Source: JBFELO01 sp041552055 | GTDB taxonomy: Bacteria > Acidobacteriota > Thermoanaerobaculia > Thermoanaerobaculales > Sulfomarinibacteraceae | Length of the DNA: 58,991 bases | Assembly (NCBI GenBank): GCA_041552055.1 | Contig: JBFELO010000011.1 | Location: 1-58,991, forward strand | Direction: 5' to 3' | Shown: piece by piece, positions 50,350 through 57,537 of the stretch | Layout: every line of letters begins with the position of its first letter | Numbering within the stretch: position 1 is the first letter of the stretch | Program-made: the position numbers and the translations under genes | The notes under the pieces: model-generated | Database searches by the model: none | What the model was told of the DNA's origin: nothing | What the model saw: only the letters and a program-made list of their open reading frames with translations

Positions 50350-51813
50350 ATGAGGCCGGAACACGAGCTGGTCGGAATCCGATCCTCCCTTTACAGACCA
50401 CTGGATTCGGAGAGTGTTCGGCGAATGGCCGATGCGGTCTTCGAGGTCCTCGAAAAATCGGGCGTGGCCGTCTACTCGGACGAGGCGTTCGAGTCGTTCG
50501 GGCGTGCGGGCGCGGCGGTCGACCGCGAGACCCGCAACGTCACGCTGCCCAGGTCGCTGGTCGAGGACTGCATCGATTCGAATCCCTCCACCATCACCCT
50601 CCACGCCCGGGACGGGAAGTACGACGCCGTGCTCGAGAAGGACCGGGTGCACTACGGCACGGGAGGCACAGCGATTTTCGTGCTCGATCCGGACACCGGC
50701 GAGCGGCGTCCGTCCGCGGTGCCGGACGTGATCCTCAACGCCCGGATGGTGGACGCGCTCGAGCACATCCACATTTTCACCATCAACGTCTTCCCCAACG
50801 AGATCGAGGACCAGGACCACATCGACGTCAACCGCTTCTTCCACGCCTTCGACAACACCACGAAGCACGTCATGGGAGGTATCTATTCCCCCATGGGCTG
50901 CAGGAAAGTGGTCAAGGTAGCGGAGGAGATCGCGGGGGGCGCCGGCGCGCTGCGAGCCGAGCCGTTCGTCTCGTTCATCACGCTGATCATCAGCCCGTTC
51001 AAAATCGACAAGATCTACGGCGACATGACCTGCTACCTGGCGCGCGAGGGGTTGCCGGTGGTGGTGCCCACCGAGCCGATCGCCGGTTCCACATCGCCGG
51101 TCACCCTGGCCGGAAACGTGCTCACGCACGTCGCCGAGACGGTTGCCGGGATCTGCCTGGTCCAGTGCGTCAACCGGGGCGCCCCGGGCATCTGCGGCAG
51201 CGTCGGTTCGATCCCCAACCTGCGCACCATGGACCACCTTGCCGGGCCCATCGAGCGGGCGATGGTGAATGCCGCGGCGTCGCAGATGGCGCAGCACTTC
51301 GGGATTCCTGCGTACTCCACCGGCGGCACGACCGACGCCAAAGAAGTGGATCCCCAGTGCGCCTACGAGACCGCCATGTCCAGCCTCCTGGCGGCCATGT
51401 CGGGCGCCAACTACATCCACGACATCGCCGGTCTCATGGAGTCGGACCTATCGGTTTCCTACGAAAAGCTGGTCATCGACAACGAGATTCTCGGCATGAA
51501 CCAGCGGGTGCTGCGCGGCATCGAGGTCACCGACGACACGCTGGCGGTGGACCTGATCGCCAGGGTCTGCGAGGAGACCGGTTCCAACCGACACTTCCTG
51601 GCCGAGTTCCACACTGCCGAGCACATGCGGGGCGAGTTCTTCTTCCCCGAGATCGCCAACCGGGAGAAGCGCGCCATGTACAGGCCGGAGGACAGCGCGC
51701 TGGCGCGGGCTCGGGCTCGTGTCGCAGAGGTCCGGTCGGCCGAACGGGAGAGCCGGCTCGACGCCTCTGTGCGAGCCAAGATCCTCGAGACGTTCCCGGA
51801 GATCGTACGTTAG
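50350..51813 (+). CDS. MttB-family methyltransferase, non-pyrrolysine type (MtgB-like)
   Basis: A 487-aa member of the trimethylamine methyltransferase superfamily. It contains DPDTGERRPSAVPDVI, NVFPNEIEDQDHIDVNRF, TKHVMGGIYSPMGCRKVV and SGANYIHDIAGLMESDLSVSYEKLVIDNE, and it ends normally. There is no in-frame TAG, so it lacks pyrrolysine; such members demethylate glycine betaine, proline betaine, carnitine or similar substrates, not trimethylamine. The ATG at 50350 has GGAG 6 nt upstream. With the corrinoid protein gene two genes upstream it makes a complete demethylase pair. The actual quaternary amine is unknown. Confidence 0.92.
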   Translation: MRPEHELVGIRSSLYRPLDSESVRRMADAVFEVLEKSGVAVYSDEAFESFGRAGAAVDRETRNVTLPRSLVEDCIDSNPSTITLHARDGKYDAVLEKDRVHYGTGGTAIFVLDPDTGERRPSAVPDVILNARMVDALEHIHIFTINVFPNEIEDQDHIDVNRFFHAFDNTTKHVMGGIYSPMGCRKVVKVAEEIAGGAGALRAEPFVSFITLIISPFKIDKIYGDMTCYLAREGLPVVVPTEPIAGSTSPVTLAGNVLTHVAETVAGICLVQCVNRGAPGICGSVGSIPNLRTMDHLAGPIERAMVNAAASQMAQHFGIPAYSTGGTTDAKEVDPQCAYETAMSSLLAAMSGANYIHDIAGLMESDLSVSYEKLVIDNEILGMNQRVLRGIEVTDDTLAVDLIARVCEETGSNRHFLAEFHTAEHMRGEFFFPEIANREKRAMYRPEDSALARARARVAEVRSAERESRLDASVRAKILETFPEIVR

Positions 51814-51878
51814 AGAATCCATGTCCGTTGCTCCGCCTGATTCCCTAGGCACGATCGAGATGCGCGGCACCAGTGCGT

Positions 51879-52505
51879 CTACTGCGATTCGGTCACCTGA
51901 TGCATGGCCGCCCGCACGAGTTCGACCTCGGCGTTGCCCTGCTGTCGTGCAGAAAAGACCGAACGTATCGTCTGCTCGATCTTCTTCGCCTCGTCGTTGG
52001 CGATGCCCGCCACGCAGAGCAGCTCGGAAAGGAGATCCGATTCGAGGAGGGCCGGTTCGCCAATCGGGACGCCAGCGTCTCGGCCGGAGTCGCCTGATCT
52101 CAGTACGGCGCCCGCGAGCAGCGCGGCCGGTTTGGCGATGCTCGGCTCTGCCGTCTGCGACTGCAGCAGGGTGTCGACCCGTGCACAGACCCGGCGGGCC
52201 CGGTGGAGGCGTTCTGGTTCATCGGACAACCGTTGTTCGAGCAGGGCCATGAGGCGTTCGACGACCGGCTCCGCGACCCCGGTGCCGTCCACGCTGTGCC
52301 CCAGACAGGCTTCGGCCTCGGCGCACCACTCGGCACAGGCGAGGTCGATTCGCGGGTTGCGGACCTCCCTCGCGCACCCCCGGCAGATTCGGCTGGGCTC
52401 GTCCTTCCAGAACTCGATGGCGCGGCCGCAGTAGGGGCATTGGACGTCGAAGATCGCATCCGGCGTCCAGTAACGCTGGTCCTGTCCCGGGCACTTCGGT
52501 GACAT
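51879..52505 (-). CDS. Zinc-ribbon protein convergent to the methyltransferase genes
   Basis: A 208-aa protein. The first 70 residues carry eight cysteines: C5, C23-X2-C26, C41-X2-C44 (one zinc ribbon) and C57, C61, C68 in DLACAEWCAEAEACLG. The remaining 130 residues are helical (VERLMALLEQRLSDEPER, LESDLLSELLCVAGIANDEAKKIEQTI). The layout of an N-terminal cysteine module followed by a helical, HD-like bundle is seen in small proteins near CODH and corrinoid genes, but no HD pair is intact here. Function unknown. Confidence 0.65.
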   Translation of the reverse strand: MSPKCPGQDQRYWTPDAIFDVQCPYCGRAIEFWKDEPSRICRGCAREVRNPRIDLACAEWCAEAEACLGHSVDGTGVAEPVVERLMALLEQRLSDEPERLHRARRVCARVDTLLQSQTAEPSIAKPAALLAGAVLRSGDSGRDAGVPIGEPALLESDLLSELLCVAGIANDEAKKIEQTIRSVFSARQQGNAEVELVRAAMHQVTESQ

Positions 52506-52598
52506 CTCAGATCCCAGTCGAGTCTACAGCAGGCCAGGGGAGGTAACTCTCGACTTGACCACGGAGCTCTCAGCGCCGCTCACGTCTTCGAGCCTCGG

Positions 52599-53009
52599 TC
52601 ACCTTCCCTCTTCAAAGGTCTGCAGGTCGCCCACAGGCTCGTACCAGGGCGCGCGGGACCCCCAGTAGATGTTCCGATCAGGTCGTTCTGCGGGAGCGTC
52701 GTCGAGCCCGCCGGCTGGCACCAGGACGTACTTGCCGTTGCGCGACAACCACGGCAGCGACGAGCCGCAGGTAGCGCAGAAGCCGGTGCACAGGTGCTCC
52801 GCGTCGGGGAGCTCGTAGCGCTCGACCAGGTTGTCTCCTCGGGTCCACTGGAACTGCTCGACCTTCAAGAAGATGTTCGCGCTGTGGGCGGAACCCGAGC
52901 TCTTCCGGCATCTGCTGCAGTGGCAGTAGTGGAAGAACAGGAACGGCGGCCGGATCTCGTAGGCCACGCCGCCGCACAGACACGATCCCTTGTAGGTGGT
53001 TTCTTGCAT
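52599..53009 (-). CDS. GFA-family zinc protein
   Basis: A 136-aa protein with the GFA pattern: GSCLCGGVAYEI, CHCSRCRKSSGSAHSAN and CATCGSSLPWLSR provide the cysteines for two zincs. The start at 53009 follows GGGAGA. It sits next to a DJ-1/PfpI-family gene, separated by 14 bp, so they may be cotranscribed. Physiological substrate unknown. Confidence 0.85.
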   Translation of the reverse strand: MQETTYKGSCLCGGVAYEIRPPFLFFHYCHCSRCRKSSGSAHSANIFLKVEQFQWTRGDNLVERYELPDAEHLCTGFCATCGSSLPWLSRNGKYVLVPAGGLDDAPAERPDRNIYWGSRAPWYEPVGDLQTFEEGR

Positions 53010-53023
53010 CAGTATCTCCCCAA

Positions 53024-53692
53024 TCAGTCGTTGGATTCTTCTGACTCGGCGAGCAGCTGGTGGAGGTCGGCCTGGTTGAGGAACTTCACGAACGGGTCGT
53101 GGCCGGCCTCGGTGTGCCACTGGTACTCGGTGACGTCGGCGATCATCTGCGCGCGCTCCGGACCGTACAGGTGTGCGATCACCGCCAGCGCCGCGTCGAT
53201 GCCGGCGGACACCCCGGACGAGGTGACGAAGGGCCAGTCCTCCACCCAACGGGCCTCGGCGACCCACTCGACCCGATCGCTCTGACCGGTGGCGAGGTCG
53301 AAGAATAGCTTGTTGGAAGTGGCGCGTCGGCCGTCAAGCAGGCCGGCCTTCGCGAGGATGGCCGAGCCCGAACACACCGACACGACGATCTCGACCTCGG
53401 ATGTTCGATCCCTGAGAAAGTCGAGCAGGGCGTCGTTGGACAGAGCCGTCACGGTGCCGACGCCGCCGGGGATCAGGAGGAGGTCGAGATCGGGGCAGTC
53501 GTCGAAGCCGAAGTCGGCCACCGTCCGAGGGCCCTGGGCCGAGCGAACGGTCCGCGATTTCTCGGCCACCATCACGATCTCCATCTCGGGTCCGAGACAT
53601 CCGAACATCTCCAGCGGCCCGTACAGATCGAGGAGCTCGAAACCCTCGTACAGTGCGGCGCCCAGCCGCCGGTTCGCCTTTTCGTCGGTCAT
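53024..53692 (-). CDS. DJ-1/PfpI-family protein
   Basis: A 222-aa class I glutamine amidotransferase-like protein. The nucleophile elbow is VVSVCSGSAILAKAG with Cys107, after LLLIPGGVGT (the oxyanion-side Gly pair). SSGVSAGIDAALAVIAHLYG matches isonitrile hydratase and AraC-type DJ-1 members. GGAGGACGGC precedes the ATG at 53692. It may be a hydrolase or glyoxalase-type protein; the neighbouring GFA gene hints at aldehyde or thiol chemistry, which is inference. Confidence 0.85.
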   Translation of the reverse strand: MTDEKANRRLGAALYEGFELLDLYGPLEMFGCLGPEMEIVMVAEKSRTVRSAQGPRTVADFGFDDCPDLDLLLIPGGVGTVTALSNDALLDFLRDRTSEVEIVVSVCSGSAILAKAGLLDGRRATSNKLFFDLATGQSDRVEWVAEARWVEDWPFVTSSGVSAGIDAALAVIAHLYGPERAQMIADVTEYQWHTEAGHDPFVKFLNQADLHQLLAESEESND

Positions 53693-54097
53693 GCCGTCCT
53701 CCAGGATTCCAGGCGACGTCAACCAGGACTCCAGGAGTGAATAATAAGGAATCCGGCCCGAGTTGGCAGAGAACTCATGAATCCTGGGACGTCGAGGGGC
53801 AGAGCGAGGCCATGGTGGCTCCGTGGGTCCGTTCTCGAGAACGTGAGCCGAGGGGGGAAAGGGATGGTCGGGGGGCGATCGCGGGTGTCGACCGAGGGTG
53901 CGGTTCGCACGCGGCCCTGGACAACGCGGAGAAAGTGGTGTTACCTTCTGTACATCTCACAGGTTGGTGTGTCCTGACGAGGACCGCGGCCGCACGAATT
54001 CTGGACGTCGGTGTCCAGCGCTTGTCCTCGGATCACAAGAAGACTGTCGGACCCAGGGAGGGCCGTCAAACCGTCGTGACGTGAAAGGAGACTCACC
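53693..54097. other. 405-bp intergenic region with nested inverted repeats
   Basis: Between divergent genes. CGAGGAC (53978-53984) pairs with GTCCTCG (54024-54030), and inside it CTGGAC (54001-54006) pairs with GTCCAG (54013-54018), so the RNA before the nuclease gene could fold into a two-tier hairpin. I found no protein here. Confidence 0.4.
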
Positions 54098-56473
54098 ATG
54101 ACACGGACAACACTTTCGAGCGCCGCCGCGCTCATGCTCCTGGCGGTGATATCGACCGGTGCCGGCACGGTGTCTGCGGACACCGGCGACCCGGTGTTGA
54201 TCAACGAGCTGCTTGCCAGCCACTCCGGGACCGACGATACCGAGTTCATCGAGCTGTACGGCACGCCCGGCACCAGCCTGGCCGGCCTGAGTGTGATCGT
54301 CGTGGAGAGTGATGCGTTCGACCCAGGACGGATCGACCGACGGTTCGACTTCAAGCCGTTTCACGTGCTGGGATCGAACGGGTTCTTCCTGATCGGCAAC
54401 TGCGCCGGGCTTCCGGCCAACTACGGCGTCACGCCCGACGCGTCGCTGTTCAACAACTACTTCGAAAACAGCAGTCTGACGGCGGCGCTGGTGGCAACGT
54501 CATCTCTCTCCGTCGGCGAAGGAGACCTGGTGACCGGCTCCGAGGTGGTGCTCGACGCCGTCGCGCTGTCGGACGGCGACCCGGGCGACACGTTCTTCTT
54601 CGATGCCCCGGTGATCGGTCCCGATGGGCCGTTCTTCCCGGCGGGTGCTCGACGACTGGTCGACGGCGTCGACACCGGGATGGCGGCCGACTGGGCGATC
54701 GCGAGCTTCTTTCTCCCCGGGGACAACACCCCGACGGGTGGAGGCTTCGACGGGTGCGCTCCGCTGACGCTGTCGATCCCGGAGATCCAGGGGGACGGCC
54801 GGCGGTCCCTGTACGAGGGAGAGGTTGTGACGACCACGGGGATCGTCACCCTCGTCACCGCCAACGGCAGGGACATGTGGATCCAGGATGCGACCGGCGA
54901 CGGAGATCCGGCGACATCCGACGGGATTTTCGTGGATGATCGTGATCGACTCGACCCGCTGCCCGAGGTGGGTGACGAGGTCATCGTGACCGCGGTGGTC
55001 GAGGAGCAGCAGTTCGGAACGGCGTTGCCTCTGACACGCCTCAACAACCCGGATGACTACCCATTCGTGATCGTGTCGAGCGGCAACGCGCTGCCCTCGC
55101 CGGTCGAGCTGGTCGATCTTCCCAACTGGGAGATGCCCGATGGCGAGGCGTTCTGGGAGCCGCTCGAAGGCATGCTGGTCTCGGTCACCAACGCCTTCGT
55201 CACCGCGGCCACCAACCGCTTCGGAGAGTTCGGCATGCTGTCCGAAGCCGATGCGGACGCCGATCTGGGCTCGGGCTACTTCGCGCAAACCAAGTCCATC
55301 CTGGTGCAGAGTCTTGGCGGTGACGTGGTCGACTACAACCCCGAGCGCATTCAGGTCGACGACAACACCCTGGAAGAGGCGATCCAGGTCCGGCCTGGCG
55401 ATCGGATGCGGCACCTGGTGGGCGTGGTCGACTACACCTTCAGCATGTACAAGCTGCAGCCGTCGAGCTTCGACGTCAAGACCAACGATCCAGGGCGACC
55501 GCCTCTGAGCAAGCGCTCGGGCGGTTTCGGCAATACGACGATCACCACCTTCAACGTCGAGAACCTGTTCGACCTGGTCGACAACCCGGACAAGGACGAC
55601 GAGGGAAGTACACCGACGCCCGAAGAGCTGGCGACAAAGCTCGACAAGCTCTGCCTCGCCATCCAGGTCGAACTCGACCTGCCGGAGATTCTGGTCGTGC
55701 AGGAGGTCGAGAACACGGCGATCCTGCAGGAACTGGGCGACCTGGTCAACGCGGCAGCCGGGACCTCCTACGTTGCGACGTCATTCGAGACGAGCGATGG
55801 TCGAGGCATCGAGGTCGGCTTCCTGTGGGACGAAGACCGGGTCGGCCTGGTGGACGCGTATCAGATGGCAGGGCCCGGCGTCGACATGTGGTTCGGCCCG
55901 AGCAGCCCGAGCCCGGGTCGTGAACCGCTGGTGGGCGTGTTCGACATCGCCGGCCACGAGGTCACGATCGTCGGCAACCACTTCAAGAGCAAGGGGGGTG
56001 ACGACCCGCTGTACTTCGACGGGACCTGGCCGCCGACGCGAATTACAGAGGTCCAGCGCAAGGGTCAGGCCGGGGTCGTGCGTGACTTCGTGAACGCCAT
56101 CCTCGACGCGAATCCGGACGAGCTCGTGATGGTCACCGGCGACCTGAACGACTTTCAGTTCAGCGAACCCGGCGAGGGTCCCGACAACCCGGTCGCGATC
56201 CTGGAGAGCAGCTATGCGGGCAGCCCCGACGAGGTGCCGCTGACCAACCTTCTGTACCTGGAGAAGGCCGCCGAGCGTTTCACGTTCGTGTTCGACGGCA
56301 ACTCCCAGGTGCTCGACCACATGCTGGTCAGCCCGGCGCTGCTCGGGCACGTCGTGGCCGCAGACATCCTGCACTTCAACACGACCGTTCCTGCCGTGTT
56401 CGAGGATGACGCGACCACGCCGCTGAAGGCGTCGGACCACGACCCGCTGGAGGGACGATTCAAGTTTCGTTGA
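54098..56473 (+). CDS. Secreted endonuclease/exonuclease/phosphatase-family protein with N-terminal lamin-tail-like domain
   Basis: A 791-aa exported protein. After the signal peptide (AALMLLAVISTGAGTVSAD) comes a lamin-tail-like domain (VLINELLASHSGTDDTEFIELYG), then an OB-fold-like segment (LYEGEVVTTTGIVTLVT). The EEP catalytic domain starts near residue 480 with TTFNVENLFD and has LVVQEVENTAIL, VGNHFKSKGGD, MVTGDLNDF, LDHMLVSPAL and KASDHDPLEGRF, all required residues for metal-dependent phosphodiester hydrolysis. The architecture matches extracellular nucleases such as ExeM/NucH-like proteins. GGAG lies 8 nt before the ATG. Confidence 0.9.
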   Translation: MTRTTLSSAAALMLLAVISTGAGTVSADTGDPVLINELLASHSGTDDTEFIELYGTPGTSLAGLSVIVVESDAFDPGRIDRRFDFKPFHVLGSNGFFLIGNCAGLPANYGVTPDASLFNNYFENSSLTAALVATSSLSVGEGDLVTGSEVVLDAVALSDGDPGDTFFFDAPVIGPDGPFFPAGARRLVDGVDTGMAADWAIASFFLPGDNTPTGGGFDGCAPLTLSIPEIQGDGRRSLYEGEVVTTTGIVTLVTANGRDMWIQDATGDGDPATSDGIFVDDRDRLDPLPEVGDEVIVTAVVEEQQFGTALPLTRLNNPDDYPFVIVSSGNALPSPVELVDLPNWEMPDGEAFWEPLEGMLVSVTNAFVTAATNRFGEFGMLSEADADADLGSGYFAQTKSILVQSLGGDVVDYNPERIQVDDNTLEEAIQVRPGDRMRHLVGVVDYTFSMYKLQPSSFDVKTNDPGRPPLSKRSGGFGNTTITTFNVENLFDLVDNPDKDDEGSTPTPEELATKLDKLCLAIQVELDLPEILVVQEVENTAILQELGDLVNAAAGTSYVATSFETSDGRGIEVGFLWDEDRVGLVDAYQMAGPGVDMWFGPSSPSPGREPLVGVFDIAGHEVTIVGNHFKSKGGDDPLYFDGTWPPTRITEVQRKGQAGVVRDFVNAILDANPDELVMVTGDLNDFQFSEPGEGPDNPVAILESSYAGSPDEVPLTNLLYLEKAAERFTFVFDGNSQVLDHMLVSPALLGHVVAADILHFNTTVPAVFEDDATTPLKASDHDPLEGRFKFR

Positions 56474-56602
56474 TTTGAACCGGTTGGTACTGGCGGAAGA
56501 TCTCCGATCTGGTCGGGGTAGCAGAGGACGCCGAAATCGCGCTGGTGTGGTTCGAGCGGCACCGGCAAGGCACGCCGGACGTTGGATCTCCGAGCGTCGA
56601 CC

Positions 56603-57517
56603 TCATTCCCAGAGCCGCGCGGGGTAGGCGCCGCGCGACACCAGGTCAGCGATGAACTTGCGGGCGCGCTCCCTGTCCTCGGGAAAGGTGATGCCGCACC
56701 AACGCCCGTCGTGCCTGAGGACTCGGACCCGGGCGCAGTCGTCATCGATCATCCCCTGGATCGTGTCGGGCAGCAGGAACTCCGACGACTCGTCGGAAGT
56801 GTGCCCGGATGGGCCGAGGAACTGTTGGAACCGGCTTCGCAGCTCGGGGAAGACCGCGGGGGTGAAGCCCCACATGTTCATCGACACGGGGTCGTCAGCG
56901 GCGACGAGGTGTTCGACCCCGGCAGCGTCAGTGTAGCGACCACCGGTGCCCTGCTTTTCCAGCTCCAGCACCTCGAGGATTCCCTCCAGCCACCCGTCGC
57001 CGTCGATGCGGCACAGGCCTCTTGAAACCGGCCCCACATCGGACAAGGTCGGACCGACTCTGAAACCGGCGAGGGCGAACGTGGGCAACGTTTCGTCGCG
57101 ATTCGTGTTCAGGAAGTGTCCTAGTGCGGCGAAGGAGTCTGAACCGTAGAAGTCGTCCGCGTTGATCACTGCAAAGGGACCGTGGATCACGTTTTCGGCG
57201 GCCAGCACTGCGTGACCCGTGCCCCAGGGTTTGGCGCGGCCGGGAGGCGGGTCCAGACCGTCGGGCAGGTCCGAGAGTTTCTGATGGACGTACGACAGAG
57301 GCACTCCATCTGCAAGGCGCTGGCCGAAAAACGCTCGAAACTGATCCTCGGTTTCGGGGCGGATGACCAGGACCACGAGGTCGAACCCCGCCCGCAGAGC
57401 GTCGAATATCGAGTACTCCAAAAGGACCTCGCCGCCCGGACCCACCGGTTCAAGCTGCTTGAGTCCTCCGTAGCGGCGGCCGACTCCGGCGGCGAGCACC
57501 AGCAAGGTCGTGTCCAT
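56603..57517 (-). CDS. Sugar-1-phosphate nucleotidyltransferase-like protein
   Basis: A 304-aa protein with an N-terminal nucleotidyltransferase core: LLVLAAGVGRRYGGLKQLEPVG, a variant of the LAAGxGxRxxxxxxxxPK signature in which QLEP replaces the usual PKxL part. FAVINADDFYGSDSF provides the metal-binding Asp pair. The C-terminal part is unfamiliar. It begins 21 nt after the SGLT gene's stop on the same strand; GAGGAG precedes the chosen ATG at 57517. A nucleotide-sugar synthesis role is likely; the sugar is unknown. Confidence 0.85.
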   Translation of the reverse strand: MDTTLLVLAAGVGRRYGGLKQLEPVGPGGEVLLEYSIFDALRAGFDLVVLVIRPETEDQFRAFFGQRLADGVPLSYVHQKLSDLPDGLDPPPGRAKPWGTGHAVLAAENVIHGPFAVINADDFYGSDSFAALGHFLNTNRDETLPTFALAGFRVGPTLSDVGPVSRGLCRIDGDGWLEGILEVLELEKQGTGGRYTDAAGVEHLVAADDPVSMNMWGFTPAVFPELRSRFQQFLGPSGHTSDESSEFLLPDTIQGMIDDDCARVRVLRHDGRWCGITFPEDRERARKFIADLVSRGAYPARLWE

Positions 57518-57537
57518 GGTCATCTCCTCGATCATTC

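Noticed and set aside
50350..51813. Pyrrolysine-containing trimethylamine methyltransferase
   Set aside because: No in-frame TAG occurs and the frame is full length, so it belongs to the non-pyrrolysine MttB branch.
53653..54084. 143-codon plus-strand frame upstream of the secreted nuclease
   Set aside because: It overlaps the DJ-1/PfpI gene on the other strand, has Arg/Pro-rich composition typical of a shadow frame and no domain.
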